The notes under the pieces are model-generated. The model searched no databases, was not told the origin of the DNA, and was given only the letters and a program-made list of their open reading frames with translations. The position numbers and the translations under genes were made by a program. A DNA stretch of 64,000 bases from Leptodesmis sichuanensis A121. GTDB lineage: Bacteria > Cyanobacteriota > Cyanobacteriia > Leptolyngbyales > Leptolyngbyaceae. Below, one piece after another: positions 1 to 7,700 of the stretch (the stretch's first letter is position 1; each line of letters opens with the position of its first letter). Location: assembly GCF_021379005.1 (NCBI RefSeq), contig NZ_CP075171.1, positions 1,240,001 to 1,304,000 on the forward strand, given 5' to 3'.

Positions 1-1
1 G

Positions 2-337
2 AGTGACCTGGCGCGACGGTTCAAAAATTTGGAAGTGCTGCAAAAAGATGTCGCTGCCCAGAGTCGAAGTGGCTTTGAGGCGCGACGGTTGACGGTGACT
101 CGACCAGATGGCAGCGAAATTCACCGCATGGTCTGGATGGATCAGGAACAGCAGCAACGTCTCGATCCGCTAATTGAACGAGTTCTGGCAGAATGTCCTG
201 ACCCCCAATTACGCCAAGCTTTTCTAACCCTTCTCAGCGATCGCGTGCTGGCAGAAACCTCGCAGCCTCCGCTGCCAATCAACCAACCATCAGACAAGCC
301 ATCCAAAATCCAAAATCCAAAATCCAAAATGGCCTAA
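2..337 (+). CDS. C-terminal end of an unidentified protein, cut by the window edge
   Basis: The frame is open from base 2, so only about 111 C-terminal residues are visible and the real start lies upstream. The visible part is charged and probably helical, with a Glu/Gln-rich stretch before DPLIERVLAE. I recognise no domain. The last 13 or so residues are encoded by heptamer repeats (299-332), so the ancestral stop was probably earlier. It lies just upstream of a Uma2 gene and an SspD-type gene on the same strand. In Ssp phosphorothioation loci the missing partner is the ATPase SspC, so this could be its tail. That is inference from position only. Confidence 0.5.
   Translation, partial: SDLARRFKNLEVLQKDVAAQSRSGFEARRLTVTRPDGSEIHRMVWMDQEQQQRLDPLIERVLAECPDPQLRQAFLTLLSDRVLAETSQPPLPINQPSDKPSKIQNPKSKMA
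299..332 (+). repeat. Heptamer short tandem repeat (CCAAAAT units) in a 3' coding end
   Basis: Four to five copies of a 7-bp unit close to AATCCAA run through the end of the first reading frame and stop at its TAA. The same unit type recurs inside lysC and glmS in this window. Confidence 0.85.
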
Positions 338-381
338 CCTTGCCGATAATAGAGAGGCAATCAAGCAGACGCAAACGATCT

Positions 382-1026
382 ATGCTCTTGGAGTTAAGAC
401 GGTTAGAGGTTCCGCCAGGGCAACGGTTGTTGTTGCGGGATGTCACCTGGCAAGAATTTGAAACGATTCTGGACGAACTGGGGGAGCATCGCGGCGCACG
501 TCTCGCCTATGACCAGGGCACATTGGAGATGATGATGCCGTTGCCAGAACATGAAGACGATAAGGAGATCATTGGCGATTTAATCAAAGCCCTGCTGGAA
601 GAACTGGATATGGAATTTAGAAGCCTGGGTTCTACCACGTTTAAGAAGGCGCAGACTCAGGGTTTAGAGCCTGATCAATGTTTTTACATTCAACATGAAG
701 CGGTCATTCGCGGCAAACGACGGATTGATTTAGCGATTGATCCACCTCCAGACCTGGCGATCGAAATTGACGTTACCTCTCGCACCCACCCCAGTATTTA
801 TGCCGCACTCGGAGTCCCCGAACTCTGGCAATTCGATCGCGGTACGTTGCAAATCAACATCCTCCGGGGCGATCGCTATGAACTGGTCGCTGAAAGTCCC
901 AATTTTCCAGGATTGCCGTTGGCGGAGGTGCTACCCCACTATCTGGCGGAAAGTAAAACGATTGGGCGGAATCGCACCGTCAGAGCCTTTCGCCAGTGGG
1001 TCAGGGCACAGGGGGAAAGGGGCTGA
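382..1026 (+). CDS. Uma2 family PD-(D/E)XK nuclease-like protein
   Basis: The predicted protein has 214 residues and the Uma2 layout: an N-terminal part with YDQGTLEMMMP and a later core with PPPDLAIEID followed by GVPELWQFD. This corresponds to the PD-ExV and GVxEYW segments of the family. Uma2 proteins have a restriction-endonuclease fold and are greatly expanded in cyanobacteria; their biological role is unsettled. I chose the ATG at 382. A TTG at 340 would add 14 poorly conserved residues. The gene sits between the truncated first gene and the SspD-like gene, 52 bp ahead of the latter, and is likely co-transcribed with it. Confidence 0.85.
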   Translation: MLLELRRLEVPPGQRLLLRDVTWQEFETILDELGEHRGARLAYDQGTLEMMMPLPEHEDDKEIIGDLIKALLEELDMEFRSLGSTTFKKAQTQGLEPDQCFYIQHEAVIRGKRRIDLAIDPPPDLAIEIDVTSRTHPSIYAALGVPELWQFDRGTLQINILRGDRYELVAESPNFPGLPLAEVLPHYLAESKTIGRNRTVRAFRQWVRAQGERG

Positions 1027-1078
1027 GCGAGAGCCGGGAGTTTACCGTAATGAATGAATTTGTATCAATATAACCAGT

Positions 1079-1891
1079 ATGGAAAACACTAATACCAACA
1101 AACAACCACGACATATTTTAGGGCTGTCAGGGGGCAAAGACAGTACCGCCCTGGCAATTCTGCTGCATCAGGAAGTGCCGCAGATGGAATATTTCTTTTG
1201 TGACACCCACCGGGAACTGCCAGAAACCTACGAGTATCTGGAGCGAATTAAAGCACGCCTGGGCATCCAGATTCACTATTTGAGTGCAGAGCGAGGGTTC
1301 GATCACTGGTTAGACATCTATGGGGGGGCACTCCCTTCACCCCAGATGCGATGGTGTACGAAGCAGCTTAAAATCAAGCCCCTGGAAGCCTTTATCGGTG
1401 ACGACGCAGCGATTAGTTATGTTGGGATTCGAGCCGATGAGCATCGAGATGGCTATATTTCTACCAGGCCCAATATCAAAGCAGTGTACCCGTTTAAGGA
1501 GCGGGGGCTGGTGAAAGCAGATATTTTGCGACTGCTGGAAGAAAGCGGCATTGGGTTGCCCAAATACTACGAGTGGCGATCGCGCTCTGGTTGCTATTTT
1601 TGCTTCTTTCAGCGTAAGTATGAATGGGTGATGTTACAGGAAACCCACCCCGACCTGTTTGCCAGAGCCGTAGACTATGAAAGCCAGCACAAAGATGGCA
1701 GAACCTACACCTGGACGCAGGGCGAAACGTTGCTGGAGTTGCTAGAGCGGAAAGACCAGATCATTGCCGACCACCAGAAGGCTATGGCACGAGAGGCACA
1801 GCGCCAGCCCGATCGCCCCCTGGTGGAGAGCCTGGAAGCTATCCTGGATGAGGAGGACGACACCCTGCCCTGTTTGGCGTGTCATTTATAA
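1079..1891 (+). CDS. sspD: PAPS-reductase-family ATP pyrophosphatase, SspD/DndC-like
   Basis: This 270-residue protein has the PP-loop SGGKDS at residues 17-22, typical of PAPS reductases and of the DndC/SspD enzymes of DNA phosphorothioation. Those enzymes adenylate the DNA backbone and insert sulfur delivered by a cysteine desulfurase. Cys93, Cys172 and Cys175 (SGCYFC) could bind an Fe-S cluster as in DndC, and a second pair, Cys265 and Cys268, lies five and two residues before the C-terminus. The gene is upstream of a DUF4007 (SspB-type) gene and a cysteine desulfurase, and no assimilatory sulfate genes are adjacent. That context favours DNA modification over sulfate assimilation. Residues 247-261 resemble a segment in the DUF4007 protein. 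The symbol rests on family and context, not on a database match. Confidence 0.75.
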   Translation: MENTNTNKQPRHILGLSGGKDSTALAILLHQEVPQMEYFFCDTHRELPETYEYLERIKARLGIQIHYLSAERGFDHWLDIYGGALPSPQMRWCTKQLKIKPLEAFIGDDAAISYVGIRADEHRDGYISTRPNIKAVYPFKERGLVKADILRLLEESGIGLPKYYEWRSRSGCYFCFFQRKYEWVMLQETHPDLFARAVDYESQHKDGRTYTWTQGETLLELLERKDQIIADHQKAMAREAQRQPDRPLVESLEAILDEEDDTLPCLACHL

Positions 1892-1941
1892 GCTGAACTT
1901 AAGATATTTGATATGCTCCGAGATCCTATTCAGGAGGCTTG

Positions 1942-2535
1942 ATGATCACTACCGCCATCCAACCCACTCAAACCCCTCAACCTGTACGATTCACGGTGCA
2001 GGACTATCACCGTTTAGTGGAACTTGGCTTTCTGGGCGAAGACGACCACATCGAGCTAATTCGGGGAGAACTGATTCAAATGGCAGCAAAGGGAACAGCC
2101 CACGAAACCTGTCTTCGAAGGTTGTTGCGAATTTTACCTGGGATCATTGGCGATCGCGCCACTCTCCAGTGCCAGTCACCCATCACTATCGCCTTTGATG
2201 GAGAGCCAGAACCAGATTTGGCAATCTTGAGGAACCGCGAGGATGATTATGAATCAGCCCATCCAACCCCTGCGGACACGCTCCTGGTTATGGAAGTAGC
2301 GGATTCTTCGCTAGAGTACGATCGCACGGTGAAGCTGGCTCTCTATGCTGAGGCTGCCATTCCCCACTACTGGTTGTTTAATGTCATCGATCGCACGCTG
2401 GAAGCCTACAGCGAACCCGCTCAAATTACACCAGGGCAGTTTGGCTATCTGAATCGCCGGATGGTTACGTCATCTGGTGCGATCGCCCTGCCGATGGGAG
2501 AGCAGCCCCTTGCCCTTGCCCACGTTTTTCCTTGA
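1942..2535 (+). CDS. Uma2 family PD-(D/E)XK nuclease-like protein
   Basis: The 197-residue protein shows the common Uma2 pattern: an N-terminal FTVQDYHRLVELG, then DHIELIRGELI, EPDLAIL, LLVMEVADSS and AIPHYWLFNV. The Asp of EPDLAIL and the Glu of VMEV are the expected active-site acids, and Lys331-type positions follow in TVKLALY. ATG 1942 has AGGAGG six bases upstream, so it is preferred over the TTG immediately before it. The gene follows the SspD-like gene by 50 bp, and its stop is followed closely by another Uma2 gene. A nuclease fold is likely; its substrate is unknown. Confidence 0.9.
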   Translation: MITTAIQPTQTPQPVRFTVQDYHRLVELGFLGEDDHIELIRGELIQMAAKGTAHETCLRRLLRILPGIIGDRATLQCQSPITIAFDGEPEPDLAILRNREDDYESAHPTPADTLLVMEVADSSLEYDRTVKLALYAEAAIPHYWLFNVIDRTLEAYSEPAQITPGQFGYLNRRMVTSSGAIALPMGEQPLALAHVFP

Positions 2536-2658
2536 TTGACTTTTACAAAATGCTTCGAGTCCAGCCATGGTACAGGCCCAACCGCAACTTCTATCGTTTC
2601 GATAGGAGCTTATACAATGGAGGCACCGAGAATTGGTCTCAGCGGAGAGAGATCCATC

Positions 2659-3339
2659 ATGACCCTAACGGCTCAGGAATTGGCAGACTTAATGCCCGAT
2701 GCCCGTCAACTGGAGAGCGATGAACCGGAAATGGAAAGTTCGTTACACTATGCCCAGTTGGCGCTCCTGGTGGCCTGTCTGGAATGGCTGTGGCGCGATC
2801 GCACTGACTTTTTTATCGGGGCGAATCTCTCTATTTACTTCAGCCGCGACCAGCTTAAAAAGCGCGACTTTCGCGGCCCAGATTTCTTTCTCGTCACGCA
2901 CACAGAGCGCAAACCCCGAAAATCCTGGGTGGTGTGGGAAGAAGGCGGGCAGTATCCTGACTTGATTATTGAGTTGTTGTCTCCCGCGACGGCCCAAATC
3001 GATCGCAGTCTGAAAAAAGCCCTTTACCAGGATCGCTTCAGAACTCCAGAGTATTTCTGGTTTTCGCCAGACACCCTGGAGTTTGAGGGCTATCGGCTGG
3101 TGGGGCAACACTATGAGGCCATCGCCCCCAACGAGATAGGCTGGCGCTGGAGTGAGGTGCTGGGGTTGTTTTTGGGGGTGCAGGATGGGCAGTTGCGCTA
3201 TTTTACGGAATCAGGAGAGTTGGTGCCAACTCCGCAAGAGACTGCGGCTCAGGCAATGGCAGAAGCAGCTCAGGCAGAGGCGAGATCACAGCGATTAGCA
3301 GAGCAGTTGAGGGCGCTGGGGGTGGAGCCAGATGCTTAG
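2659..3339 (+). CDS. Uma2 family nuclease-like protein, long subtype with charged C-terminus
   Basis: This is the larger Uma2 subtype. It has LMPDARQLESDEPEMESS near the start, FRGPDFFLV, KSWVVWEEGGQYPDLIIELL in the core, RTPEYFWFSP, and an Ala/Glu-rich C-terminal helix that ends in a leucine-rich segment. From ATG 2659 it has 226 residues, with a GGAGAGAG ribosome site upstream. ATG 2617, preceded by AGGAG, would add 14 residues and is a real alternative. It is the second of two adjacent Uma2 genes between the SspD-like and DUF4007 genes. The two proteins belong to different subtypes, so they are not a recent tandem duplication. Confidence 0.88.
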   Translation: MTLTAQELADLMPDARQLESDEPEMESSLHYAQLALLVACLEWLWRDRTDFFIGANLSIYFSRDQLKKRDFRGPDFFLVTHTERKPRKSWVVWEEGGQYPDLIIELLSPATAQIDRSLKKALYQDRFRTPEYFWFSPDTLEFEGYRLVGQHYEAIAPNEIGWRWSEVLGLFLGVQDGQLRYFTESGELVPTPQETAAQAMAEAAQAEARSQRLAEQLRALGVEPDA

Positions 3340-3388
3340 GCGGTTGCAAACTAAGAACCACAGAGCCACAGAGGACACTGAGAATTTA

Positions 3389-3491
3389 CTCTGTGCGCTT
3401 TGTGCCTCTGTGGTTATTCCTACAGGCTATTGAAATCCTCTCTGTGCGCTCTGTGCCTCTGTGGTGATTTCTACAGGCTATTGAAATCCTC
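3389..3491 (+). repeat. Two tandem copies of a 51-bp intergenic repeat
   Basis: Copies start at 3389 and 3440. Both contain CTCTGTGCGCT, then GTGCCTCTGTGGT, then CTACAGGCTATTGAAATCCT, with a few mismatches. A reverse-oriented copy of the CCACAGAG part lies just before, at 3357-3375, so the transcript could fold into alternative hairpins. It fills the gap between the Uma2 and DUF4007 genes. Confidence 0.85.
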
Positions 3492-3548
3492 GCCCCAAAG
3501 TCACCCAAACGCAGACAATTGACTGACTACGCTGTTTCCTGACCCGTG

Positions 3549-4487
3549 ATGCCCACAAACCCACCCCCCACCCCCCTGAAAAAAGCAGCCCTGCGCCACC
3601 TGCTGGCCCCCAGCCCCACCGCCAAACCACCCTCGGCGGCAGCTCTTCGGAATGCGAGGCAGTGGGCGATCGCAGCTAACTTACTCAATGATCAGGGGGT
3701 AACGCTTGAAGGAAAGTTAGTTGCAACGAAAGATCCCTATCTGGAAGCAACAGTTACCGATTGGTTGATCCACTTTCATTTGAGTTCTGGCGATCGCAGT
3801 TTGTGGCAATCGTTTGTATTTGAGTTTCTGCCAGAGCATTCAGAATTTACTCAAGATGAATTGTTGAACTACTTCACGAACATATTCTCGTCAGAATCAT
3901 CTGATTCATTGCGTAAGGTCACTCAGTCAATTCTGAAAACCTACACAGATTCAGAGGCGATCGCCAGCAGTCAGTTTCTCACTCACACCCAGAAAAACTA
4001 TTCAATCGGTAATCCAGATCTGTCGAATCCTTACACGACTGGATATTTATTGGCAAAGATTTGGGAGCGAGATTTTAAGGCGCGATCAGCAGTTTTGGTG
4101 GATGACATCTTGAATGCAGAGATGGGATTAGCTAGCATTCTAGGGATTCAAAAAGACCAGTTGCGGCAGCAGTTAGATGTTCTGGCTAGATATGACGTAA
4201 TTGAGCAGCGATCGGCGAAGCCCCATCTCTCCGACACAAAACCACCGATAAAAGAGGAGGGTGAATCTTCTTATCAGGTGTATCGCTGCTGGGAGACTCC
4301 AGACGAATTACTGGAGAAAGCCTACGAAAACGATAGGGCAACACCCAACCAACCGCTGATTCAGTCTCTAAGCTCGATTTTGGACGATGATGAAGACGCG
4401 CCAGATTTTTCCAGTTTCCTGGAATGGGCAACGGGCTTTATTTCGCTGGATGGCGGGTCAAACACAATCACCAGATTAGCGTCCTGA
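3549..4487 (+). CDS. sspB: DUF4007 family protein, SspB-like
   Basis: This 312-residue protein carries the central part of DUF4007: an RQWA..ANLL segment, a DPYLEATVTDWLIHFHL block near residues 62-79, then LWQSFVFEF and FTQDELLNYF. SspB, the DNA-nicking subunit of SspABCD phosphorothioation, is a DUF4007 protein. The usual N-terminal signature of the family (HExF then WLxKG) is not visible; the first 35 residues are Pro/Ala-rich and C-rich at DNA level. The start is bounded by an in-frame TGA six bases before the GTG at 3546, so no longer start exists in this frame. Residues 269-283 resemble a segment in the SspD-like protein. The 3' end overlaps a small minus-strand gene. Length is normal for the family. 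Confidence 0.7.
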   Translation: MPTNPPPTPLKKAALRHLLAPSPTAKPPSAAALRNARQWAIAANLLNDQGVTLEGKLVATKDPYLEATVTDWLIHFHLSSGDRSLWQSFVFEFLPEHSEFTQDELLNYFTNIFSSESSDSLRKVTQSILKTYTDSEAIASSQFLTHTQKNYSIGNPDLSNPYTTGYLLAKIWERDFKARSAVLVDDILNAEMGLASILGIQKDQLRQQLDVLARYDVIEQRSAKPHLSDTKPPIKEEGESSYQVYRCWETPDELLEKAYENDRATPNQPLIQSLSSILDDDEDAPDFSSFLEWATGFISLDGGSNTITRLAS

Positions 4488-4609
4488 AGGTATCGCCGCA
4501 AAATGATCAGATAGTTCTCTGCATCGCCGCGACGACGAAACCGATTCATCACAACACGCTGCATATTGGGCAGTAGACACACCACTGCCCAGACATTGAG
4601 ATAACTCAT
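4361..4609 (-). CDS. Small conserved-looking protein of unknown function, antisense to the DUF4007 3' end
   Basis: The 82-residue frame starts MSYLNVWAVVCLLPNMQRVV, followed by NRFRRRGDAENYLIILRR and LVIVFDPP. That looks like a compact beta-alpha-beta unit of a small protein type I associate with cyanobacteria, though I cannot name the family. The recognisable part covers about the first 55 residues (4609 down to about 4445). The Ser-rich tail overlaps the DUF4007 gene by 127 bp on the opposite strand and may be a read-through extension. No strong ribosome site is seen. Confidence 0.45.
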   Translation of the reverse strand: MSYLNVWAVVCLLPNMQRVVMNRFRRRGDAENYLIILRRYLQDANLVIVFDPPSSEIKPVAHSRKLEKSGASSSSSKIELRD

Positions 4610-4701
4610 AGGGGTTGTTGAAATGCTTGAATTGAGGCAAAACCAGATGAGACACTAGAAACAGTGCCTGTTGGAACGCAAAGTTGCATTCCACTCAGAA
4701 G

Positions 4702-4728
4702 TTTTACTAGAACAATTTTCTAGAAAAA
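4702..4728. promoter_or_regulatory. Candidate operator: long inverted repeat upstream of the XRE gene
   Basis: Arms CTAGAA (4707-4712) and TTCTAG (4718-4723) are separated by 5 bp. They extend outward, after one mismatch, into TTTT on the left and AAAA on the right. The site is centred about 52 bp before the XRE start, where a self-regulating XRE protein would be expected to bind. Binding itself is inferred. Confidence 0.5.
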
Positions 4729-4766
4729 TATTTCGTTTGTCAAGCGATTAGAGGAAACGTCCAGGA

Positions 4767-5003
4767 ATGCAGATCCCACCCAGTTCAGAGCAGCAACCAA
4801 CCTTGAGAGAGCTAAGAGAACGAGTTGGATTGTCTCAAGAAGGGCTGGCGCGACTGATTGGTGTCAGCAGCAAAACCATTAGCAATTGGGAACGGGGAAT
4901 CGGTGCTGCCAGCCTGACTGTTCCCCAAATGAAAGCCCTTTGTGAAGCTTTGGGGGTGACGCTCAAGGAATTACCTGATGACTTTAGTTCAGAAAGGGAA
5001 TGA
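4767..5003 (+). CDS. XRE family helix-turn-helix regulator
   Basis: This 78-residue protein is essentially one Cro/C1-type HTH: LRELRERVGLSQEGLARLIG, then SSKTISNWERG as recognition helix, then a helix ending in LGVTLKEL. GAGGAA lies 10 bp before the ATG. The gene is 28 bp ahead of the nuclease-helicase gene on the same strand and downstream of a near-perfect inverted repeat. It probably represses or controls dosage of the helicase, as small XRE proteins do in restriction-modification and toxin loci. Confidence 0.88.
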   Translation: MQIPPSSEQQPTLRELRERVGLSQEGLARLIGVSSKTISNWERGIGAASLTVPQMKALCEALGVTLKELPDDFSSERE

Positions 5004-5031
5004 TAAGCAATAGACTTTATTCACTGCTCGT

Positions 5032-7320
5032 ATGAGTGTTCCTGCATATCCTTCACCTGTCAGTCAAGAGCGATCGGCGGAAAGCAGTTCCAGCGAAGAT
5101 TTGTTTGTCGAAATTTTTCAGGAAGTGCTGGGGTTTGAGGGGGCGCAACTACTGGTTCCCCAGTATCCTGTGAAAGATATTTATGACGGAGGACGCTTTA
5201 TTGATTTTGCCTTCATCTCTCGTCTTGGTAAGTATGCCTTCGAGATTGATGGCGAGGTGTGGCACGCTCCCGATGGTGCAATGGTCAGTGCTCATGCCTA
5301 TCGTGACCAGCTACTACGACAAAATAGCCTGATTTATCAGGGTTGGAAGGTTTACCGCTGGACGGATGTTCAACTGGCTACGGAGCGGGAACGTATTCAA
5401 GAACAACTTTTACTGTTTCTAGAACGAGAAATTAAACAGGGAACGCTTGACAGTTTTCTTCCCAGGCAGGAGGCTGGTGAGGTTTCCTTGAAAGAACATC
5501 AGGCAGATGCTTTGAAGCAACTAGAGGAGTTGCGCAGTCAGGGGAAGACAATCGCCCTACTGACCCATGCAACCGGAACCGGAAAAACGCACATTGCTAT
5601 CTCCGATGCCCACCGTTTAGGGCTTAGAACGCTTTACCTGGCACATCGAAAACCGTTAATTACTCAAACTCAGGAGCGATTTTTAGAGCTTTGGCCTGAT
5701 GCGACTACAGCAATTTTTCAAAAGAAAACAGGCAAGCCAGATACACAGGTTATATTGTCCACGATTCAGGCGATCGCAGATGCCCTGGATCAATTTGACG
5801 AACGTGAATTTGGATACATCATCATTGATGAAAGTCACCATGCTGCCGCAGAAACCTATCGTAAGGTGATTAGCCATTTTCGTGCAAAGTTCATTCTTGG
5901 ATTAACTGCGACTCCAGAACGCTACGATGGACAATCCCTGACAGAAATTTTCCAGAACTGTGCGCATCGTCTTGAACTGGAAGAAGCTATACAGCGGAGA
6001 TTACTGGTGCCCATTCGCTGTATTCGGGTTAGAACCAATGTGGATTTAACAAAGGTTCGATTTAATGGGGTTGATTATCGCAGTAGCGACCTTGGTAAAG
6101 CGTTGCAGGTGCCTGATCGCGATCGCCTGATTGTAGAAACCTATATGAATCACGCTTCTGGTAAACGAGCCGTTTGCTTTTGCATTGATGTGAATCATGC
6201 TGAACGAATGGCAGAGTTGTTTCAGCAGAACAATGTGGCAGCCGCTCATGTTTCTGGGCGGATGTCCGATAAGCAAAAAGACCAGATTTTAGCAAACTAT
6301 CGATCGGGCAAAATTCACGTCCTCTGTGCCTGTGACATTCTCAACGAAGGATGGGACTCACCCGAAACAGAAGTCCTATTAATGGCCCGTCCAACCCTGA
6401 GCAAAGTAGTGTATGTCCAGCAATTGGGACGGGGCACTCGCACGGCTCCGGGTAAAGAATACTTGCTTGTTTTTGACTTCATTGACAATACCAGCCGATA
6501 CACTCAATCCCTCAGTACTCATCGTCTGTTTAAAAAACCACACTATCGACCTGGAGGGCTGGTTGCCGCTCCCTCTGACCTTTTGGCAGAGGAGGAGTCC
6601 ACTTACGCGAGGGGAGAAAAGCCGACGGCGGTTTTAGGGTTACATCTCTGGGTTGATAAGTATGAGGCGATCGACATCTTCCGTTGGCAAGACGAAGTGA
6701 AAGAGATGTATCAAACTCGTGAGCTGGAGTCTGAATTAGGCGTTGGCGATAACGTGGTGAAGAACTGGGTGCAGACCGGAAAGTTAATCCCCGATCACAC
6801 CATTCCTATTGGGAATCAAATTTATTACTATTTCAGGAAGGATCGTTTAGATGACATTCGGAAACAGTTCAACATTACACCTGTAACCAAAGACAATATC
6901 AAAGAGAAGTTTATGGAATTTGTCCGCGAAATGGACATGAGATATTCCTATAAACCCGTTCTCCTGTTAGGTCTACTGCACCTGGCTGACTCCACCGGAA
7001 AAGTCAGGGTTCAGGATCTGCTCAACTTCTTCAAGTCCTTTTACCTGGAGCGTTTACAGGCAGGCAAGATCGTTGAAAAGCCTGGTAGTCGCATGGAGCG
7101 CATTGCAGACTTGAGCGATGCTGAAATTGAGTCGATCATGCTGGCCCATCCCTTTGAAAAATTCGAGCGGCGCAAGTTTGTGCGACGGCTCAAGGAACTG
7201 ACGTTGCTCAAGTTTGAGCCTGCCTTGTGGAAACGCCTGACAGTAGAAGACAAAGAAGCGCTGAGGGCGATCGCCCAGACTGCCCTGATAGAATACTATC
7301 AACGTTTAGAAGTTGGCTAA
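5032..7320 (+). CDS. Nuclease-helicase: DUF559/Vsr-like domain fused to SF2 DEAD/DEAH helicase
   Basis: Residues about 20-130 look like a DUF559/Vsr-type PD-(D/E)XK nuclease: Asp58 (FIDFA), then Glu71-x-Asp73 (FEIDGEVWH), then YRDQLLRQNSL and GWKVYRWT. Residues about 152-500 are an SF2 helicase, with Walker A TGTGKT 181-186, DESH 266-269, TATPER 292-297 and a C-lobe with QQLGRGTRT. The C-terminal third has a MerR-like DNA-binding stretch (ELESELGVGDNVVKNWV) and no recognised enzymatic domain. It resembles the motor subunit of restriction systems. It sits between SspB-like and SspA-like genes with an XRE gene 28 bp upstream. My reading is that it restricts unmodified DNA in this locus; it could also be an independent defence gene. 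Confidence 0.85.
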   Translation: MSVPAYPSPVSQERSAESSSSEDLFVEIFQEVLGFEGAQLLVPQYPVKDIYDGGRFIDFAFISRLGKYAFEIDGEVWHAPDGAMVSAHAYRDQLLRQNSLIYQGWKVYRWTDVQLATERERIQEQLLLFLEREIKQGTLDSFLPRQEAGEVSLKEHQADALKQLEELRSQGKTIALLTHATGTGKTHIAISDAHRLGLRTLYLAHRKPLITQTQERFLELWPDATTAIFQKKTGKPDTQVILSTIQAIADALDQFDEREFGYIIIDESHHAAAETYRKVISHFRAKFILGLTATPERYDGQSLTEIFQNCAHRLELEEAIQRRLLVPIRCIRVRTNVDLTKVRFNGVDYRSSDLGKALQVPDRDRLIVETYMNHASGKRAVCFCIDVNHAERMAELFQQNNVAAAHVSGRMSDKQKDQILANYRSGKIHVLCACDILNEGWDSPETEVLLMARPTLSKVVYVQQLGRGTRTAPGKEYLLVFDFIDNTSRYTQSLSTHRLFKKPHYRPGGLVAAPSDLLAEEESTYARGEKPTAVLGLHLWVDKYEAIDIFRWQDEVKEMYQTRELESELGVGDNVVKNWVQTGKLIPDHTIPIGNQIYYYFRKDRLDDIRKQFNITPVTKDNIKEKFMEFVREMDMRYSYKPVLLLGLLHLADSTGKVRVQDLLNFFKSFYLERLQAGKIVEKPGSRMERIADLSDAEIESIMLAHPFEKFERRKFVRRLKELTLLKFEPALWKRLTVEDKEALRAIAQTALIEYYQRLEVG
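7279..7302 (+). repeat. Left copy of a 24-bp direct repeat flanking the xisH/vapC scar
   Basis: The first 18 bases, ACTGCCCTGATAGAATAC, are identical to those at 7939-7956, and five of the following six also match. The left copy lies inside the 3' end of the helicase gene. The two copies are exactly 660 bp apart. Confidence 0.8.
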
Positions 7321-7376
7321 CAGCATAGTTCTCTTGCAAAATTCTCAAAGATCTTCCTCAATCTCAAGCCCTGCCG

Positions 7377-7700
7377 ATGCCTGCTAAAGATTTCTACCAT
7401 GACACGGTAAAAACTGCCCTGATTAAAGACGGTTGGGCTATTACCGACGATCGTTGCTGGGTGCGTGTCACTTTTGCCCTCACCCTAAATCCCTCTCCCA
7501 ATTTGGGAGAGGGACTTTGAGATGGCTCGGCTGCCCTTCTCCCAGGTTGGGAGAAGGGGCTGGGGGATGAGGGTCTGCAAAGGTGATATGCTCTCTCGTT
7601 GCTGCTCAGAATCGGACTGCGCTCCGTATTTGTAGATTTAGGCGCTGAGAGACTCATTGCTGCCGAGCGGGGAACTGAAAAAATCGCCGTCGAAATCAAA
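7377..7700 (+). pseudogene. xisH: xisH-like (fdxN excision controlling factor) pseudogene, interrupted
   Basis: The 5' fragment from ATG 7377 reads MPAKDFYHDTVKTALIKDGW, the typical XisH start, and runs about 33 codons. It then enters a palindromic element and stops at 7520. A second fragment (7626-7700) resumes XisH with VFVDLGAERLIAAERG and EKIAVEIK. Codons between the fragments and the whole C-terminal half are missing. No xisI follows. XisH acts with XisI in fdxN-element excision in heterocystous species, but xisH/xisI homologues are widespread without the element. The gene is dead here. Confidence 0.8.
7477..7573. mobile_element. MITE-like double-hairpin palindromic element in the xisH remnant
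   Basis: About 97 bp containing two near-perfect hairpins: CCCTCTCCCAA with TTGGGAGAGGG, and CCCTTCTCCCA with TGGGAGAAGGG. Outer ends CCCTCA and TGAGGG are inverted. It interrupts xisH. A shorter member of the same family sits inside the cysteine desulfurase gene at 9518-9568. No transposase is encoded. Confidence 0.65.

Noticed and set aside
1079-1891. Assimilatory PAPS reductase (cysH)
   Set aside because: The neighbouring DUF4007 and desulfurase genes and the paired C-terminal cysteines fit an SspD/DndC role better, though a search would be decisive.
3389-3491. Two 51-bp repeats as a minimal CRISPR
   Set aside because: The copies abut with no spacer between them, and no cas gene is near.
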